Shown here: piece after piece, positions 33,673 through 42,959 of the stretch
Layout: every line of letters starts with the position of its first letter
Numbering within the stretch: the stretch's first letter is position 1
Assembly: GCA_016213625.1 (NCBI GenBank)
Contig: JACQZZ010000075.1
Coordinates: 62,001-126,000, forward strand
Direction of reading: 5' to 3'
Source of the DNA: Actinomycetota bacterium
Lineage (GTDB): Bacteria > Actinomycetota > Acidimicrobiia > Acidimicrobiales > Ilumatobacteraceae
DNA: 64,000 nt
Translations under genes and position numbers: made by a program
The notes under the pieces: model-generated
Database searches by the model: none
Told to the model about the DNA's origin: nothing
The model's input: only the letters and a program-made list of their open reading frames with translations

Positions 33673-35247
33673 TCAGCCGTCGAGCTGGACGACGCTGGTG
33701 ATGCCGGGCGCCTGACGCAGCTCGGCGATCACGTCGTCGGGCACCGAGGCGCTGGGGGCGATGAGCATGACCGCGGTGCCGGGCACGGCAGCGCGACCCA
33801 CGTCCATGTCGTCGATGTTGACCCCGGCGTTGCCCAGCAGCGTGCCGACGGTACCGATGACACCGGGGCGGTCGTCGTTCTTCACCATCAGCATGTGGTC
33901 GGCGGGCGGCACGTCGAAGTGGTGCTCGTCGACCATCACGATGCGCATCTCGCTACGTCGACCCACCAGGGTGCCCGAGATGCTGTGCCCGGCACCGCGC
34001 AGGGTGAGCAGGTTCACGAAGTCGGCGCTGGTGGCGCAGTTCACGTCGCGCACCTCGATGCCGGCGGCCTGCGCCAGCTGCGGGGCGTTCACGAACGTGA
34101 CCTGCTCGTCGCTGACGGCGGAGAAGAATCCCTTCAGCGCGGCGAGGCTGAGGATGCGGGTGTCGTAGCCGGCGATGTCGCCCTCGGTGCACACCTCGAT
34201 GCTGGGCCGGTCGTCCTGCTGCAGCGAGGTCGCCACGAGCGAGGCGAACAGCCGGCCGAGGTTCTCGGCCAGGGGCAGGAACGGGCGCAGCGTCTCGTTG
34301 GCCTCGGCGGCATCGACGTTCACGGCGAACGGCACGAAGTCGCCTGCCAGCGCGAGGAGCACCATGTCGGCGATGGTGTCGCCGGCCTTGTCCTGCGCCT
34401 CCCGCGTGCTGGCACCGAGGTGCGGGGTGACCACGATGCTGTCGAGTTCGAACATCGGTGACGAGGTGGTGGGCTCGGTGACGAAGACGTCGACCGCTGC
34501 GCCGGCGATGATGCCGTCGCGCACACAGTCGGCCAGCGCCTGTTCGTCGACGATGCCACCGCGCGCCACGTTGATGACCCGCAGCGACGGCTTGGCCTTC
34601 AGCAGCAGATCGCGGTTGATGAGGCCCGTGGTCTCCTTCGTGCGCGGCAGGTGCACGGTGAGGAAGTCGGCCTCGGCGACGGCCTGGTCGAGCGGCATCA
34701 GCTCCACACCCATCTGGCGCGCACGTTCGGCGGACACGAAGGGGTCGTAGGCGACGAGCCGCATGCCGAACGCCTTCGCCCGGTCGCCGACCAACTTGCC
34801 GATGCGCCCGAGACCGATGATGGCGAGCGTCTTGTCGGCCAGCTCCACGCCCTCCCAACGCGACCGCTCCCACCGACCGGCCTTGAGCGCGGCGTGGGCC
34901 TGGGGCACGTTGCGTGCCTGCGACAGCAGCAGGGCCATCGTGTGCTCGGCGGCCGACACGATGTTGCTCTGCGGCGCATTGACCACCATGACGCCTCGGC
35001 GGGTGGCGGCCTCGACGTCGACGTTGTCGAGCCCGATACCGGCCCGGCCCACGACGACCAGCTCGGAAGCGGCCTCGAGCACCTCGGCGGTCACCTGGGT
35101 GGCGGACCGGATGATCAGCGCATGAGCACCGACGACGGCCTCGAGCAGGTGGGACAGGTCGAGCTCGACCTGTACCTCGTGACCGGCCGCGCGCAGGCGG
35201 TCGAGCCCGCCTTCGGCGATTTCCTCGGTGACCAGAATGCGTGCCAT
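33673..35247 (-). CDS. serA: D-3-phosphoglycerate dehydrogenase
   Basis: Commits 3-phosphoglycerate to serine synthesis (EC 1.1.1.95). It has 524 residues, the mycobacterial-type long form. The substrate domain begins ILVTEEIAEGGLDRLRAAGHEV. The NAD-binding domain has AIIGLGRIGKLVGDRAKAFG, and VNVARGGIVDEQAL and VVTPHLGASTREAQDKAG carry the catalytic Arg/Glu/His region. An allosteric substrate-binding domain (about 315-440) precedes a C-terminal ACT domain (about 450-524, MLMVKNDDRPGVIGTVGTLLGNAGVNI) that binds serine. The ATG at 35247 is the family start. Divergent from the SCP2 gene. Confidence 0.96.
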   Translation of the reverse strand: MARILVTEEIAEGGLDRLRAAGHEVQVELDLSHLLEAVVGAHALIIRSATQVTAEVLEAASELVVVGRAGIGLDNVDVEAATRRGVMVVNAPQSNIVSAAEHTMALLLSQARNVPQAHAALKAGRWERSRWEGVELADKTLAIIGLGRIGKLVGDRAKAFGMRLVAYDPFVSAERARQMGVELMPLDQAVAEADFLTVHLPRTKETTGLINRDLLLKAKPSLRVINVARGGIVDEQALADCVRDGIIAGAAVDVFVTEPTTSSPMFELDSIVVTPHLGASTREAQDKAGDTIADMVLLALAGDFVPFAVNVDAAEANETLRPFLPLAENLGRLFASLVATSLQQDDRPSIEVCTEGDIAGYDTRILSLAALKGFFSAVSDEQVTFVNAPQLAQAAGIEVRDVNCATSADFVNLLTLRGAGHSISGTLVGRRSEMRIVMVDEHHFDVPPADHMLMVKNDDRPGVIGTVGTLLGNAGVNIDDMDVGRAAVPGTAVMLIAPSASVPDDVIAELRQAPGITSVVQLDG

Positions 35248-35288
35248 CGACCCATCGTTACCGGACAATGGGCGCGATCGGAAAGGGA

Positions 35289-35305
35289 TTGAACGTTCTG
35301 TTCAA
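35289..35305. promoter_or_regulatory. Palindrome in the serA-SCP2 divergent gap
   Basis: TTGAAC-GTTCT-GTTCAA has perfect 6-bp arms and lies 87 bases before the SCP2 gene, upstream of a TACATT -10-like box at 35334. Candidate operator. The 5-base spacer differs from the 4-base spacer of an actinobacterial SOS box. Confidence 0.4.
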
Positions 35306-35375
35306 CCTCCGCTCCGTACGCACCCGCTCCGCCGGATACATTCTCCCCACCGATCACGTCTCCGAGGAGCATCAC

Positions 35376-35783
35376 ATGTCGTACCCCTTCCTGTCCGAGG
35401 AATGGATGAACGCCGCCAAGGCGATCCGCGAGAAGTACGCCGACCAGGCGTCGAAGCCCACCGCGATCATCCGCATGAACCAGGTCGTGACCGACGTGCC
35501 GTTCGGCGACGGCACGGTGAAGAGCTACCTCGACACCTCGTCGGGCGACGTCGTGATGGAGCTGGGCGAGCTGGAGACCGCGGATGTCACCGTCACCACC
35601 GACTACGCCACGGCCCGCGCCGTGTTCGTCGATCAGGACCAGGCCGCCAGCATGCAGGCCTTCATGGCCGGCAAGATCAAGGTGCAGGGCGACATGATGA
35701 AGATGATGGCCATGCAGACCGGCATGCCCCAGGACGACGTCGCCAAGACCATCGCCCAGGAGATCAAGGACATCACGGCCTGA
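35376..35783 (+). CDS. SCP2 sterol-carrier-like lipid-binding protein
   Basis: A 135-residue cytoplasmic protein of the SCP2 fold. FLSEEWMNAAKAIREKY at the N-terminus, then a beta-rich core (SYLDTSSGDVVMELGELETADVTVTTDYATARAVF), and the helix QAFMAGKIKVQGDMMKMMAMQ that closes the lipid-binding tunnel. Such proteins carry acyl-CoAs or sterols and often accompany beta-oxidation. GAGGAGCATCAC precedes the ATG at 35376, which is preferred over longer in-frame starts that run into serA. Confidence 0.87.
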   Translation: MSYPFLSEEWMNAAKAIREKYADQASKPTAIIRMNQVVTDVPFGDGTVKSYLDTSSGDVVMELGELETADVTVTTDYATARAVFVDQDQAASMQAFMAGKIKVQGDMMKMMAMQTGMPQDDVAKTIAQEIKDITA

Positions 35784-35786
35784 CCA

Positions 35787-37211
35787 TCAGTCGAGACGCG
35801 GTGTGCTGCGGACGAAACCCGCAGCCACTGCGCCCAGTGCCGCCATCACCGCGCCCACCAGGAACGCGACGTGGAACGGTCCCAGGTCGTCGGAGCTGGC
35901 CGACACGCTCACCGTCGCCATCACTGCCGCGCCCATCACGGCACCGATCTGGGTCATCAGCTGCTGCAGCGCGCCAGCGACGCCCAGGTCGGCCTCGTCG
36001 ACAGCGTTGGCCATCAGCGAGGTGAGCGCGGGTGAGGCGATGCCCAGGCCCACCCCCGACAACGCGGTGGCGGCGATGATGTAGGGGTACGACGTGTCGA
36101 AACCGACGGTGCTCCACAGCACCATCGACACCACCAGCCCGAGCGCGCCCACCACCCCGGCGATGCGCTCGCCCACGCGCAGCGTGACCAGCGCGGCCAG
36201 TGGCGCGGTGATGGAGAACGCGAGCGGGCGAGAGATCACCAGGTTGCCCACCGTGGCGGTGTCGAGCCCCAGCCCGCGCGGCTTGCCCAGCACCTGCGGG
36301 ATCAGGAAGAACCCGCCCATGTAGGCGAAGTTGGTGAGCATCTGGCTGAGCACCGGCAACGCGACGTTGCGCGTGCGGAACCAGGCCAGCACCACCAGTG
36401 GCGCCTCGGCCCGCTGCTCCACTTTCACGAAGGCGTAGAGGGCGACGACCGAGATGGCCAAGCAGCCGAACGTCGCCGTGCTGGTCCAGCCCCACGCCCG
36501 GCCCTGGCTGATGGCCGCCAGCAACGACACCGCACCGATGCCGAGCGTCACCGAGCCCATCACATCGAACTTCACGCCTTCGATGCGCTCGGTCTTGGGC
36601 AACAACCACAGCGCGACCACGAAGCCGATCAGACACAGCGGCGCCTGGATGGCGAAGATGGCCCGCCAACCGATGGCGTCGACCAACGGCGCGCCGATGA
36701 CCACACCGATCACCGGCGAGCCGGCCGTGACGAAGCTCCAGTAGCTGAGGGGCTTCACCCGTTCGGTCGGCTCGAACATGCGGTTGATGTAGGCCATCGC
36801 GGACGGCCCACACGCGGAGCCCGCCGTGGCCGACAACACACGGAACAGGATGAGGGTGGCCGCGTTCCATGCGACGGCGGACAAGGCGGCGAACACCGCG
36901 GCGAAGAACAGGCCGCCGACGAAGATGCGTTTGTGCCCCCACAGGTCGCCCGACTTGCCGAAGGCGGGCCCCACCACACCGAACGCGAGCATCGGTCCGG
37001 TGATGGCCCAGGTGAGCACCGACACCGAGGTGTCCAGTTCCTCGGCGATGCCTTCGAGCGACACCACGAGCAGCGTGATGGTGAAGCCGGTGGTGAACAA
37101 GCCACCGAGCACCACCCACAGCACCGCCCAGCGGTGCGGAATGCCCACCTTCTGCGCCAACCGCCGGCGCAGCAGGATGGGCCAGGGAGCGACCTCGACT
37201 TCGCCGGTCAC
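35787..37211 (-). CDS. MFS transporter
   Basis: A 474-residue major facilitator, about 14 transmembrane helices, of the drug:H+ antiporter 2 type. Helix 1 region (RWAVLWVVLGGLFTTGFTITLLVVSLEGIAEEL), motif A-like GKSGDLWGHKRIFV, motif C-like SPVIGVVIGAPLVDAIGWRAIF. The GTG at 37211 overlaps the SDR stop by 4 bases (GTGA), so it is coupled to the SDR gene. The substrate is unknown. Pairing with a fatty-acyl-type SDR hints at export of a lipid-like or xenobiotic compound, which is speculative. Confidence 0.85.
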   Translation of the reverse strand: MTGEVEVAPWPILLRRRLAQKVGIPHRWAVLWVVLGGLFTTGFTITLLVVSLEGIAEELDTSVSVLTWAITGPMLAFGVVGPAFGKSGDLWGHKRIFVGGLFFAAVFAALSAVAWNAATLILFRVLSATAGSACGPSAMAYINRMFEPTERVKPLSYWSFVTAGSPVIGVVIGAPLVDAIGWRAIFAIQAPLCLIGFVVALWLLPKTERIEGVKFDVMGSVTLGIGAVSLLAAISQGRAWGWTSTATFGCLAISVVALYAFVKVEQRAEAPLVVLAWFRTRNVALPVLSQMLTNFAYMGGFFLIPQVLGKPRGLGLDTATVGNLVISRPLAFSITAPLAALVTLRVGERIAGVVGALGLVVSMVLWSTVGFDTSYPYIIAATALSGVGLGIASPALTSLMANAVDEADLGVAGALQQLMTQIGAVMGAAVMATVSVSASSDDLGPFHVAFLVGAVMAALGAVAAGFVRSTPRLD

Positions 37212-38083
37212 GGACGAGCAAGCGGAGCGAGCGCTTCGCTCAACTCGCTGACCGTCCACTTCGAGTCGCGCTCGACGTGCGCGCCGCGCTGCCAGCTCTC
37301 GACCATGGTGACCGAACCACCCTGCACCAAGAAGGTCTCGCCGGTGAACGCACACTCGGCGGACGCCAGGTATGCCACGAGCGGCGAGATGTTGGCGGGG
37401 TCCCACGGATCGAACCCGCCGGTGCTGGGCTTCATGATGGTCTCGATGCCGGGGGTGGCGAGCGTGAGCCGGGTTCGGGCGCCGGGAGCGATGGTGTTGC
37501 TCTTCACGTTGTAGCGGATGAGCTCCTTGGCGATGATCTGGCTGAACGTCGCGATGCCGGTCTTGGCCGCGCCGTAGTTGCTCTGACCGGGGTTCGAGAA
37601 CAGCCCGCTGGTGCTGCTGGTGTGCACGATGTTGCGCGGCTTGGTGACGCCGGCCTTGTGCTGTTCGCGCCAGTAGGCGGCGGCCCAGCGGCTGGGAGCG
37701 AAGTGGCCCTTCAGGTGCACGGCGATGACCGCGTCCCACTCCTCCTCGGTCATGTTCACGAGCACGCGGTCGCGCAGGATGCCGGCGTTGTTGACGAGGA
37801 TGTCGAGGTCGCCGAATGTCTCGATGGCCTGGTTCACCATCCGCTGGGCACCTTCCCACGACGCGACGTTGTCGCCGTTCACGACGGCCTCGCCGCCCAG
37901 GTCGCGGATCTCCTCCACCACCTGTTGCGCGGGCGTGATGTCGGCACCGGTGCCGTCGTTGGTGCCGCCGAGGTCGTTGACGACGATCTTGGCGCCCTCG
38001 GCCGCGAAGAACAGCGCGTGTTCGCGACCGATGCCACGACCCGCGCCCGTGATGATGGCCACGCGACCTTCGAGAGAACCCAT
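37208..38083 (-). CDS. Short-chain dehydrogenase, 3-hydroxyacyl-CoA dehydrogenase-like
   Basis: A 291-residue SDR. NAD(P) site ITGAGRGIGREHALFFAAEGAKIVVNDLGG, then DILVNNAGILRD, and the catalytic SNYGAAKTG with Tyr and Lys. The long insertion after VNDLGGTNDGTG and the WRE region resemble the HSD17B4/MFE-2-like SDR group that acts on (3R)-hydroxyacyl-CoA or steroid intermediates. AGGAGG lies 8 bases before the ATG at 38083. First gene of a two-gene unit with the MFS transporter. Confidence 0.87.
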   Translation of the reverse strand: MGSLEGRVAIITGAGRGIGREHALFFAAEGAKIVVNDLGGTNDGTGADITPAQQVVEEIRDLGGEAVVNGDNVASWEGAQRMVNQAIETFGDLDILVNNAGILRDRVLVNMTEEEWDAVIAVHLKGHFAPSRWAAAYWREQHKAGVTKPRNIVHTSSTSGLFSNPGQSNYGAAKTGIATFSQIIAKELIRYNVKSNTIAPGARTRLTLATPGIETIMKPSTGGFDPWDPANISPLVAYLASAECAFTGETFLVQGGSVTMVESWQRGAHVERDSKWTVSELSEALAPLARP

Positions 38084-38177
38084 CCCAGAACCTCCTGCAA
38101 CGACGATGCCGACGCCGACGACCACCGCACGTTAGTGAGGCGGACGCGTGCGGGCAGAACCGGCGTGAGCCGAGTGG

Positions 38178-40241
38178 TCAGACGAAGCTGTAGAACAGAT
38201 CGATCGTGGTGCCGCGGAGCAGCGGCATGCCCGACAGCACCAGCTGGCCGTTCGCATTCATGCCGATGAACGGCAGGGCGATGTTGCCCTGCACGGTGCC
38301 CACCACGAAGCCCGCTCCCTGCAGCGCGGCCACCCGGCCGGTGTGGTCGAGGCCGGTGAGATCGGGGATGACCACCAGGTCGGGACCCTTGGAGAGCACC
38401 ACGGTGACGGTGGAGTCGCGGGCCACGGCCGTGCCCGGGGCGGGGTCCTGTCGGAGGACACCACCGATGGGGATGTCGTTGCTGAACTCGTCGGGCGCCT
38501 GAGCGATGACCAGACGGAGATCGGTGAGCGAGGTGGTGGCCACGTCGAGGGCCAATCCGGTGAGGTCGGGCACCGACCGCAGCGCCGGGCCGGCGGAGGG
38601 CACCAGCTGGACCGTGGTGCCCTTCATGACGGTGCCACCGGCGACCGACGTGGGCGACTCGGGGACGGACCAGCTGACCACGGAGTCGACAGGGATGTTC
38701 TCGTCGTTCACGGCGTCGGCGAGCGCGACCACGAGACCCTGTGCCTCCAGCTTCGCCGTGGCATCGGCGACGGTGAGGCCGGTGAGGTCTTCCAACGTGC
38801 GAGGCGCCGGCCCGGTGCTGACCACGAGCGTGATGGTGGAGTCCTTCTCCACCTCGGTGCCCGCGGCCGGCTCGGTGCGGATGACCATGCCGGCACCGAC
38901 CGTCTCGCTGGCCTCTTCCCGGGAGAGACCGGTGAAGTCGCCGGCGATGGTGTTCAGCGCAACGCCGAGCTGCAGGCCCGACAGGTCGGGGACGGTGCGC
39001 ATCTCGGGACGCGTGGTGTACCAGGCGAGCGCACCACCGGCGGCGGCCATCACCAGCAGGAGCGCGATGAACCACTTGCGCGTGCGGCCCGGTGTGGGCG
39101 GGGCGTCGGGGAACTCGTCGGCGGGATCGATGTCGTCGTCGGCCACGGTGGCAGCGGCGGCAGTGGTGACGGGCTGGGCGACCGTCGCCGTGGCGGCGAG
39201 CGGGGCAGGCTCCTGCACCAGCGGCACAGCCAAGGTGGCCGCACCGTTCACGACGGGCGGCGGGGGCGGCGGCAGCGGCGGACGTTCGCCGGGCATCGCC
39301 GCCAAGGGGCCGGTGGGGTCGACCGGTTCACCGACGCTGCCGGTGTCGGCGCCGAACAAGCTGTTGGCCAGGATGGGCAGTGCCGCAGGGCGCGGCATGC
39401 GCTCGGACGCTGCCACCAGGGCACGACCGAACTCGGCGGCGGTGTAGCGGTCGCCCGGCTCGGGGCGGCCGGCGCGTTCGAGCACGGAGGCGAGCGGACC
39501 GAGGTCGGCCGACACGGGCATCAGCTTGTCGACACGGTTGGCCAGCGTGGCGACGGTGCTGTCGCCCACGAACGGCACGACTCCGGTCATGGTTTCGAGC
39601 ATGGTGAGGCACAGCGCGTACACGTCGCTCTTCGCCTCGAGGTCGCCGCCGCGCGCCTGCTCGGGTGAGGCGTACTTGGCGAGGTCGTTGGGGCGGTGCG
39701 CCGGACCGCCAGCTGCGCGGCTGAGCACTTGCGACAAGCCGGGGTCGACCAGGCGAAGCCGTCGGTCGTCGCCGAACACCAGCGTGGACGGGCGCACGTC
39801 GCCGTGAAAGATGCCTCGCCGGTGCAACACGTCGAGCGCCTTGCAGGCCTCGAGGCCCACCACCAACGCCTGCGACGGCGTGAGCAGGCGACCCCGATCG
39901 AGCATGTCGCGCAGGCTGCCACCGGTGAGCTGCTCGCTGACCACGTAGAGCACCTTGTGCCCGTTCCACTCGGTCTGGCCCCACGAGTGGGCGACGGCGA
40001 TGTTCGGGTGGTGCAACGAGGCGACGGCCTCCATCGCCCCGCGGAACTCGGCCTGCAGTTCGAGCTTGGCGGACAGCTCGGGGTGCATGATCTTGACCAC
40101 GACGGGTCGCTGCAGCTCGGGGTCGTATGCCTCGAAGAGTGCGGCGTCGACGGACGAACCGCGGCGCGCGCCGAGGAGGTATCGCCCGGCGATCACCCGG
40201 GGCGAGGGCGTTGCGGTGGGGTGTTCTTCCGTGGCCGACAT
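38178..40241 (-). CDS. PASTA-domain protein with degenerate Ser/Thr kinase domain
   Basis: A 687-residue PknB-like protein. The kinase-like domain (about 18-290) keeps the ATP-binding lysine (VVVKIMHP, K50) and the metal-site Asp in LVDPG (D166). The glycine loop is LGARRGSSVD, HRD is replaced by HGD (146-148), the catalytic-loop Asn by T153, and DFG by DPG. A Pro-rich juxtamembrane region and one membrane helix (WFIALLLVMAAAGGALAW) precede four PASTA-like repeats (each with a VPDLTGL-type start), which bind peptidoglycan fragments in homologues. It is probably a pseudokinase or a weak kinase. The ATG at 40241 gives the family start. Confidence 0.85.
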   Translation of the reverse strand: MSATEEHPTATPSPRVIAGRYLLGARRGSSVDAALFEAYDPELQRPVVVKIMHPELSAKLELQAEFRGAMEAVASLHHPNIAVAHSWGQTEWNGHKVLYVVSEQLTGGSLRDMLDRGRLLTPSQALVVGLEACKALDVLHRRGIFHGDVRPSTLVFGDDRRLRLVDPGLSQVLSRAAGGPAHRPNDLAKYASPEQARGGDLEAKSDVYALCLTMLETMTGVVPFVGDSTVATLANRVDKLMPVSADLGPLASVLERAGRPEPGDRYTAAEFGRALVAASERMPRPAALPILANSLFGADTGSVGEPVDPTGPLAAMPGERPPLPPPPPPVVNGAATLAVPLVQEPAPLAATATVAQPVTTAAAATVADDDIDPADEFPDAPPTPGRTRKWFIALLLVMAAAGGALAWYTTRPEMRTVPDLSGLQLGVALNTIAGDFTGLSREEASETVGAGMVIRTEPAAGTEVEKDSTITLVVSTGPAPRTLEDLTGLTVADATAKLEAQGLVVALADAVNDENIPVDSVVSWSVPESPTSVAGGTVMKGTTVQLVPSAGPALRSVPDLTGLALDVATTSLTDLRLVIAQAPDEFSNDIPIGGVLRQDPAPGTAVARDSTVTVVLSKGPDLVVIPDLTGLDHTGRVAALQGAGFVVGTVQGNIALPFIGMNANGQLVLSGMPLLRGTTIDLFYSFV

Positions 40242-40314
40242 GGCGGTACTTGAAGCTAGCCGCAGCATGGCGAAGGCGGTACGCGCGGTGCGAATTCGCT
40301 CGCCGCCAGCGAGA

Positions 40315-40803
40315 ATGGCGGCCGTGGTGTCCATCCGTCGTCCCCAGACCCCGTTGCTCGTTGCCAGCCTGGTCATCGCCCTCTGTCTCGTGGCCATGGG
40401 GTATGCGCTGGCCCTGGCGGTCACCGGCGACGACGGGTACAAGCTGCCCGACACCATCGAATCCGTCGACCCCGTGCCGGCCGCGCAGGGCGTGCCCTCG
40501 CAGACCTCGGTGTTCGTCGACCTGCTGGCCGGGTACACCGGCGTCCTGGTGGTCGATGGGCTCGAGCTCGAGACGGTCAACATCGAGGACCTGCAGGACA
40601 AGAACAAGCCCGGCCAGCAGATCACACTGCCGCCCACCACCATCTTCGAGCCCGGCAACGCCACGCTCACCTTCCGTCCGTCGGCCGACTCCGAGATCGA
40701 GGCGTTCACCGAGGGCGAGCACATCGTGCAGGTCATCTACTGGAAGATCATCGACGGCCGCGGCGCCGCCCGCAGCTACACCTGGACGTTCAATGTCTTC
40801 TAG
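40315..40803 (+). CDS. Membrane-anchored protein of unknown function
   Basis: A 162-residue protein. An N-terminal hydrophobic anchor (about 14-36, PLLVASLVIALCLVAMGYALALAV) is followed by a predicted extracytoplasmic beta-rich domain (about 45-162), including TIESVDPVPAAQGVPSQTSVFVDL and HIVQVIYWKIIDGRGAARSYTWTF, with an Ig/CopC-like strand pattern. ATG at 40315. GTG at 40324, 7 bases after GAGAAT, may be the true leaderless start. Divergent from the PASTA protein, with a 73-base gap. Confidence 0.65.
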   Translation: MAAVVSIRRPQTPLLVASLVIALCLVAMGYALALAVTGDDGYKLPDTIESVDPVPAAQGVPSQTSVFVDLLAGYTGVLVVDGLELETVNIEDLQDKNKPGQQITLPPTTIFEPGNATLTFRPSADSEIEAFTEGEHIVQVIYWKIIDGRGAARSYTWTFNVF

Positions 40804-40830
40804 GCAATGTCTTGTCGGCAACGTCTGCTG

Positions 40831-41802
40831 ATGCCTGCCATCGCGACCTCCATCCTCGACCTGGCGATGATCGGTCGCGGCGACACGCCTCGCGACGCGC
40901 TCGAGGGCAGCGTGGCCATCGCCCGCCTGGCCGAGGACGCCGGCTACCAGCGCATCTGGTACGCCGAGCACCACAACATGGCGTCCATCGCCTCGTCGGC
41001 CACCAGCGTGGTCATCGCCCACATCGCCGCGTGCACCCGCACCATCCGCCTCGGCGCCGGCGGCATCATGCTGCCCAACCACTCACCGCTCACCATCGCC
41101 GAGCAGTTCGGCACGCTCGCCACGCTGCACCCCGGTCGCATCGAACTGGGAGTGGGGCGGGCACCGGGCAGCGATCAGGTCACGGCGCGAGCCCTGCGCC
41201 GCGACCCACACGCAGTCGACACCTTCCCCGAGGACGTGCTGGAACTGCAGGGCTACCTCGGCGGGCGCAGCCGTGTACCCGGCGTGGAATCCATTCCTGG
41301 CCGCGGCACCAACGTGCCCATCTACGTGCTCGGCTCGTCGCTCTACGGCGCGCACCTGGCCGCCGCGCTCGGCCTGCCGTACGCCTTCGCCTCGCACTTC
41401 GCTCCTGATGCGCTGCGCGAGGCAGTGGCCATCTACCGCCGAGAGTTCCAGGCTTCCGAGCAGCTCGAGCGGCCGCACGTCATCGCCGCGGTCAACGTCA
41501 TCGCTGCCGACACCGAGGTCGCGGCGCAGGACCAACTGCTCGCCGTGCGCCGTCGACGCGCGGCGTTCTTCCTCACCCGCACCAACGACTGCACCGACGA
41601 GGAGGCCGACCGCCTGCTGCAGTCACCCCAGGCGCACCACGTGAACCAGATGATGCACTACACCGCCGCCGGCACCCCGCCCATGGTGCAGCAGTACCTC
41701 GAGCAGTTCACCGCCATCGCGGATGCCGACGAGCTCATCATCGCTCCCAGCTCGCCCACCATCGAGGCCAAGCTGCGCACCCTGGAACTCGTCGCCCCCT
41801 GA
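40831..41802 (+). CDS. LLM-class flavin-dependent oxidoreductase
   Basis: A 323-residue luciferase-like monooxygenase. [85 protein letters not shown] and [27 protein letters not shown] are the MsnO8/YhbW-type subgroup signatures. FMN is predicted as cofactor and the substrate is unknown. The ATG at 40831 ([10 protein letters not shown]) is chosen because the fold starts there. An in-frame start at 40807 would add 8 residues. It lies just behind the membrane-anchored protein. Confidence 0.88.
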   Translation: MPAIATSILDLAMIGRGDTPRDALEGSVAIARLAEDAGYQRIWYAEHHNMASIASSATSVVIAHIAACTRTIRLGAGGIMLPNHSPLTIAEQFGTLATLHPGRIELGVGRAPGSDQVTARALRRDPHAVDTFPEDVLELQGYLGGRSRVPGVESIPGRGTNVPIYVLGSSLYGAHLAAALGLPYAFASHFAPDALREAVAIYRREFQASEQLERPHVIAAVNVIAADTEVAAQDQLLAVRRRRAAFFLTRTNDCTDEEADRLLQSPQAHHVNQMMHYTAAGTPPMVQQYLEQFTAIADADELIIAPSSPTIEAKLRTLELVAP

Positions 41803-41853
41803 CCATCCCGAATGCCCAGCGCCCGGCTGTCGAGCGCTCAGCATTTTGCGGGG

Positions 41854-42207
41854 CTATTGCAGCAGCACGAACGCGGCGCCGGCTGCAGTAGCGAGCGGGA
41901 CGAAGACCAGCGGCACCATGAGCAGCGGCGACCGGTCGTGGAACTGGACCATGGCCACGACTGCCACCACGAACGCGGCCCAGCCGAGCGACGCGGCGAA
42001 GTAGATCGGGAGCGTGGTCCTCGTGAACGACCACAGCAGCAGACCGGCCGCGAGGACGACGAGCGACCAACGTCCTGCCGCCGAGATCTCCACCGCATGA
42101 TGCGCACCGAGTCCGTCACCGCTGGTCGTCACGTGCGCGTGTCGACGACGAACGGTGTACACGATCCCCACGGCGACCACGACGACGAGGAGTGGAACAA
42201 GGATCAT
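41854..42207 (-). CDS. Small membrane protein of unknown function
   Basis: A 117-residue protein with predicted membrane helices at about residues 2-18, 47-62, 68-87 and 95-115. The first loop is histidine-rich (RRRHAHVTTSGDGLGAHHAVE). AAGGAGCACCGG is a strong ribosome-binding site before the ATG at 42207. No family recognised. The 88-base gap to the oxidoreductase gene upstream on the same strand leaves co-transcription possible. Confidence 0.6.
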   Translation of the reverse strand: MILVPLLVVVVAVGIVYTVRRRHAHVTTSGDGLGAHHAVEISAAGRWSLVVLAAGLLLWSFTRTTLPIYFAASLGWAAFVVAVVAMVQFHDRSPLLMVPLVFVPLATAAGAAFVLLQ

Positions 42208-42295
42208 CCGGTGCTCCTTTCAACGATGGAGCTGCATTCATCGTGGATCCTGTGGCTCGATGTCGACAGGGACGAAGGTCATCCACCAAGGGCGG

Positions 42296-42907
42296 TCAGT
42301 CGCCCCAGTGGCGCTGTTCCTTGAAGGGGTCGCCGTACTGGTGATAGCCGTTGCGCTCCCAGAAGCCGGGCTTGTCGTGGTCGCTCAACTCCAGCGCGCG
42401 CACCCACTTCGCGCTCTTCCAGAAGTAGAGGTGGGGCACCACGATGCGCACCGGGCCGCCGTGGATGGCTTCGATCTCCTCGCCCTCGTAGGCGTAGGCG
42501 ACGATGGCCTCGTCGGTGGTGATGTCGGCGAGCGGCAGGTTGGTGGTGTAGCCGAACTCGGCGTGCTCGATGACGTGTGTGGCGGTCGACTGGACGCCCG
42601 CCTGTGCGAGCAGGTCGCGCACACGCACCCCCGTCCACGTCGTGTCGAACTTGCTCCACTTCGTGACGCAGTGGATGTCGAACGTGAGGTTCACGGACGG
42701 CATCGCCTTCAACTCGTCGAGCGTCACGACGCACGGCCGATCCACCAGACCGGTGATCGTGAGGTCCCATTCGCCGGGCGCATAGTCGGGCACATCGCCC
42801 ACGTGCAGCACCGGGAAACGTTCGGTGAGGTACTGCCCGGGCGGCAGTCGATCAGGGTCGTAGCCCTTCTCCACCAGTTCCTTGCGATTGCGGTCGAAGA
42901 AGCCCAT
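42296..42907 (-). CDS. Molybdopterin-dependent oxidoreductase, sulfite-oxidase-like
   Basis: A 203-residue protein with only the Moco-binding (SUOX/YedY-type) domain. The Mo-ligand cysteine is C80 in FDIHCVTKWSKFDTTWTGVRV. GGPVRIVVPHLYFWKSAKWVRALEL and ERNGYHQYGDPFKEQRHWGD complete the fold. There is no Tat signal and no dimerisation domain, so it is probably cytoplasmic and smaller than sulfite oxidase. The ATG at 42907 lies 6 bases after CACACT. The substrate is unknown, with sulfoxide or sulfite-type chemistry likely. Divergent from the DUF4328-like gene. Confidence 0.85.
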   Translation of the reverse strand: MGFFDRNRKELVEKGYDPDRLPPGQYLTERFPVLHVGDVPDYAPGEWDLTITGLVDRPCVVTLDELKAMPSVNLTFDIHCVTKWSKFDTTWTGVRVRDLLAQAGVQSTATHVIEHAEFGYTTNLPLADITTDEAIVAYAYEGEEIEAIHGGPVRIVVPHLYFWKSAKWVRALELSDHDKPGFWERNGYHQYGDPFKEQRHWGD

Positions 42908-42946
42908 CCGCACAGTGTGCACCCACGTCGGAGATCGCGCCACGCG

Positions 42947-42952
42947 TAAGGT
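42947..42952 (+). promoter_or_regulatory. -10 box, leaderless promoter of the DUF4328-like gene
   Basis: TAAGGT is followed by exactly 7 bases and the ATG at 42960. Confidence 0.55.
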
Positions 42953-42959
42953 GTCCGCC

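Noticed and set aside
35291-35304. LexA SOS box at GAAC...GTTC
   Set aside because: The spacer is 5 bases, whereas the actinobacterial SOS box is GAAC-N4-GTTC, and the neighbours (serA, SCP2) are not SOS genes.
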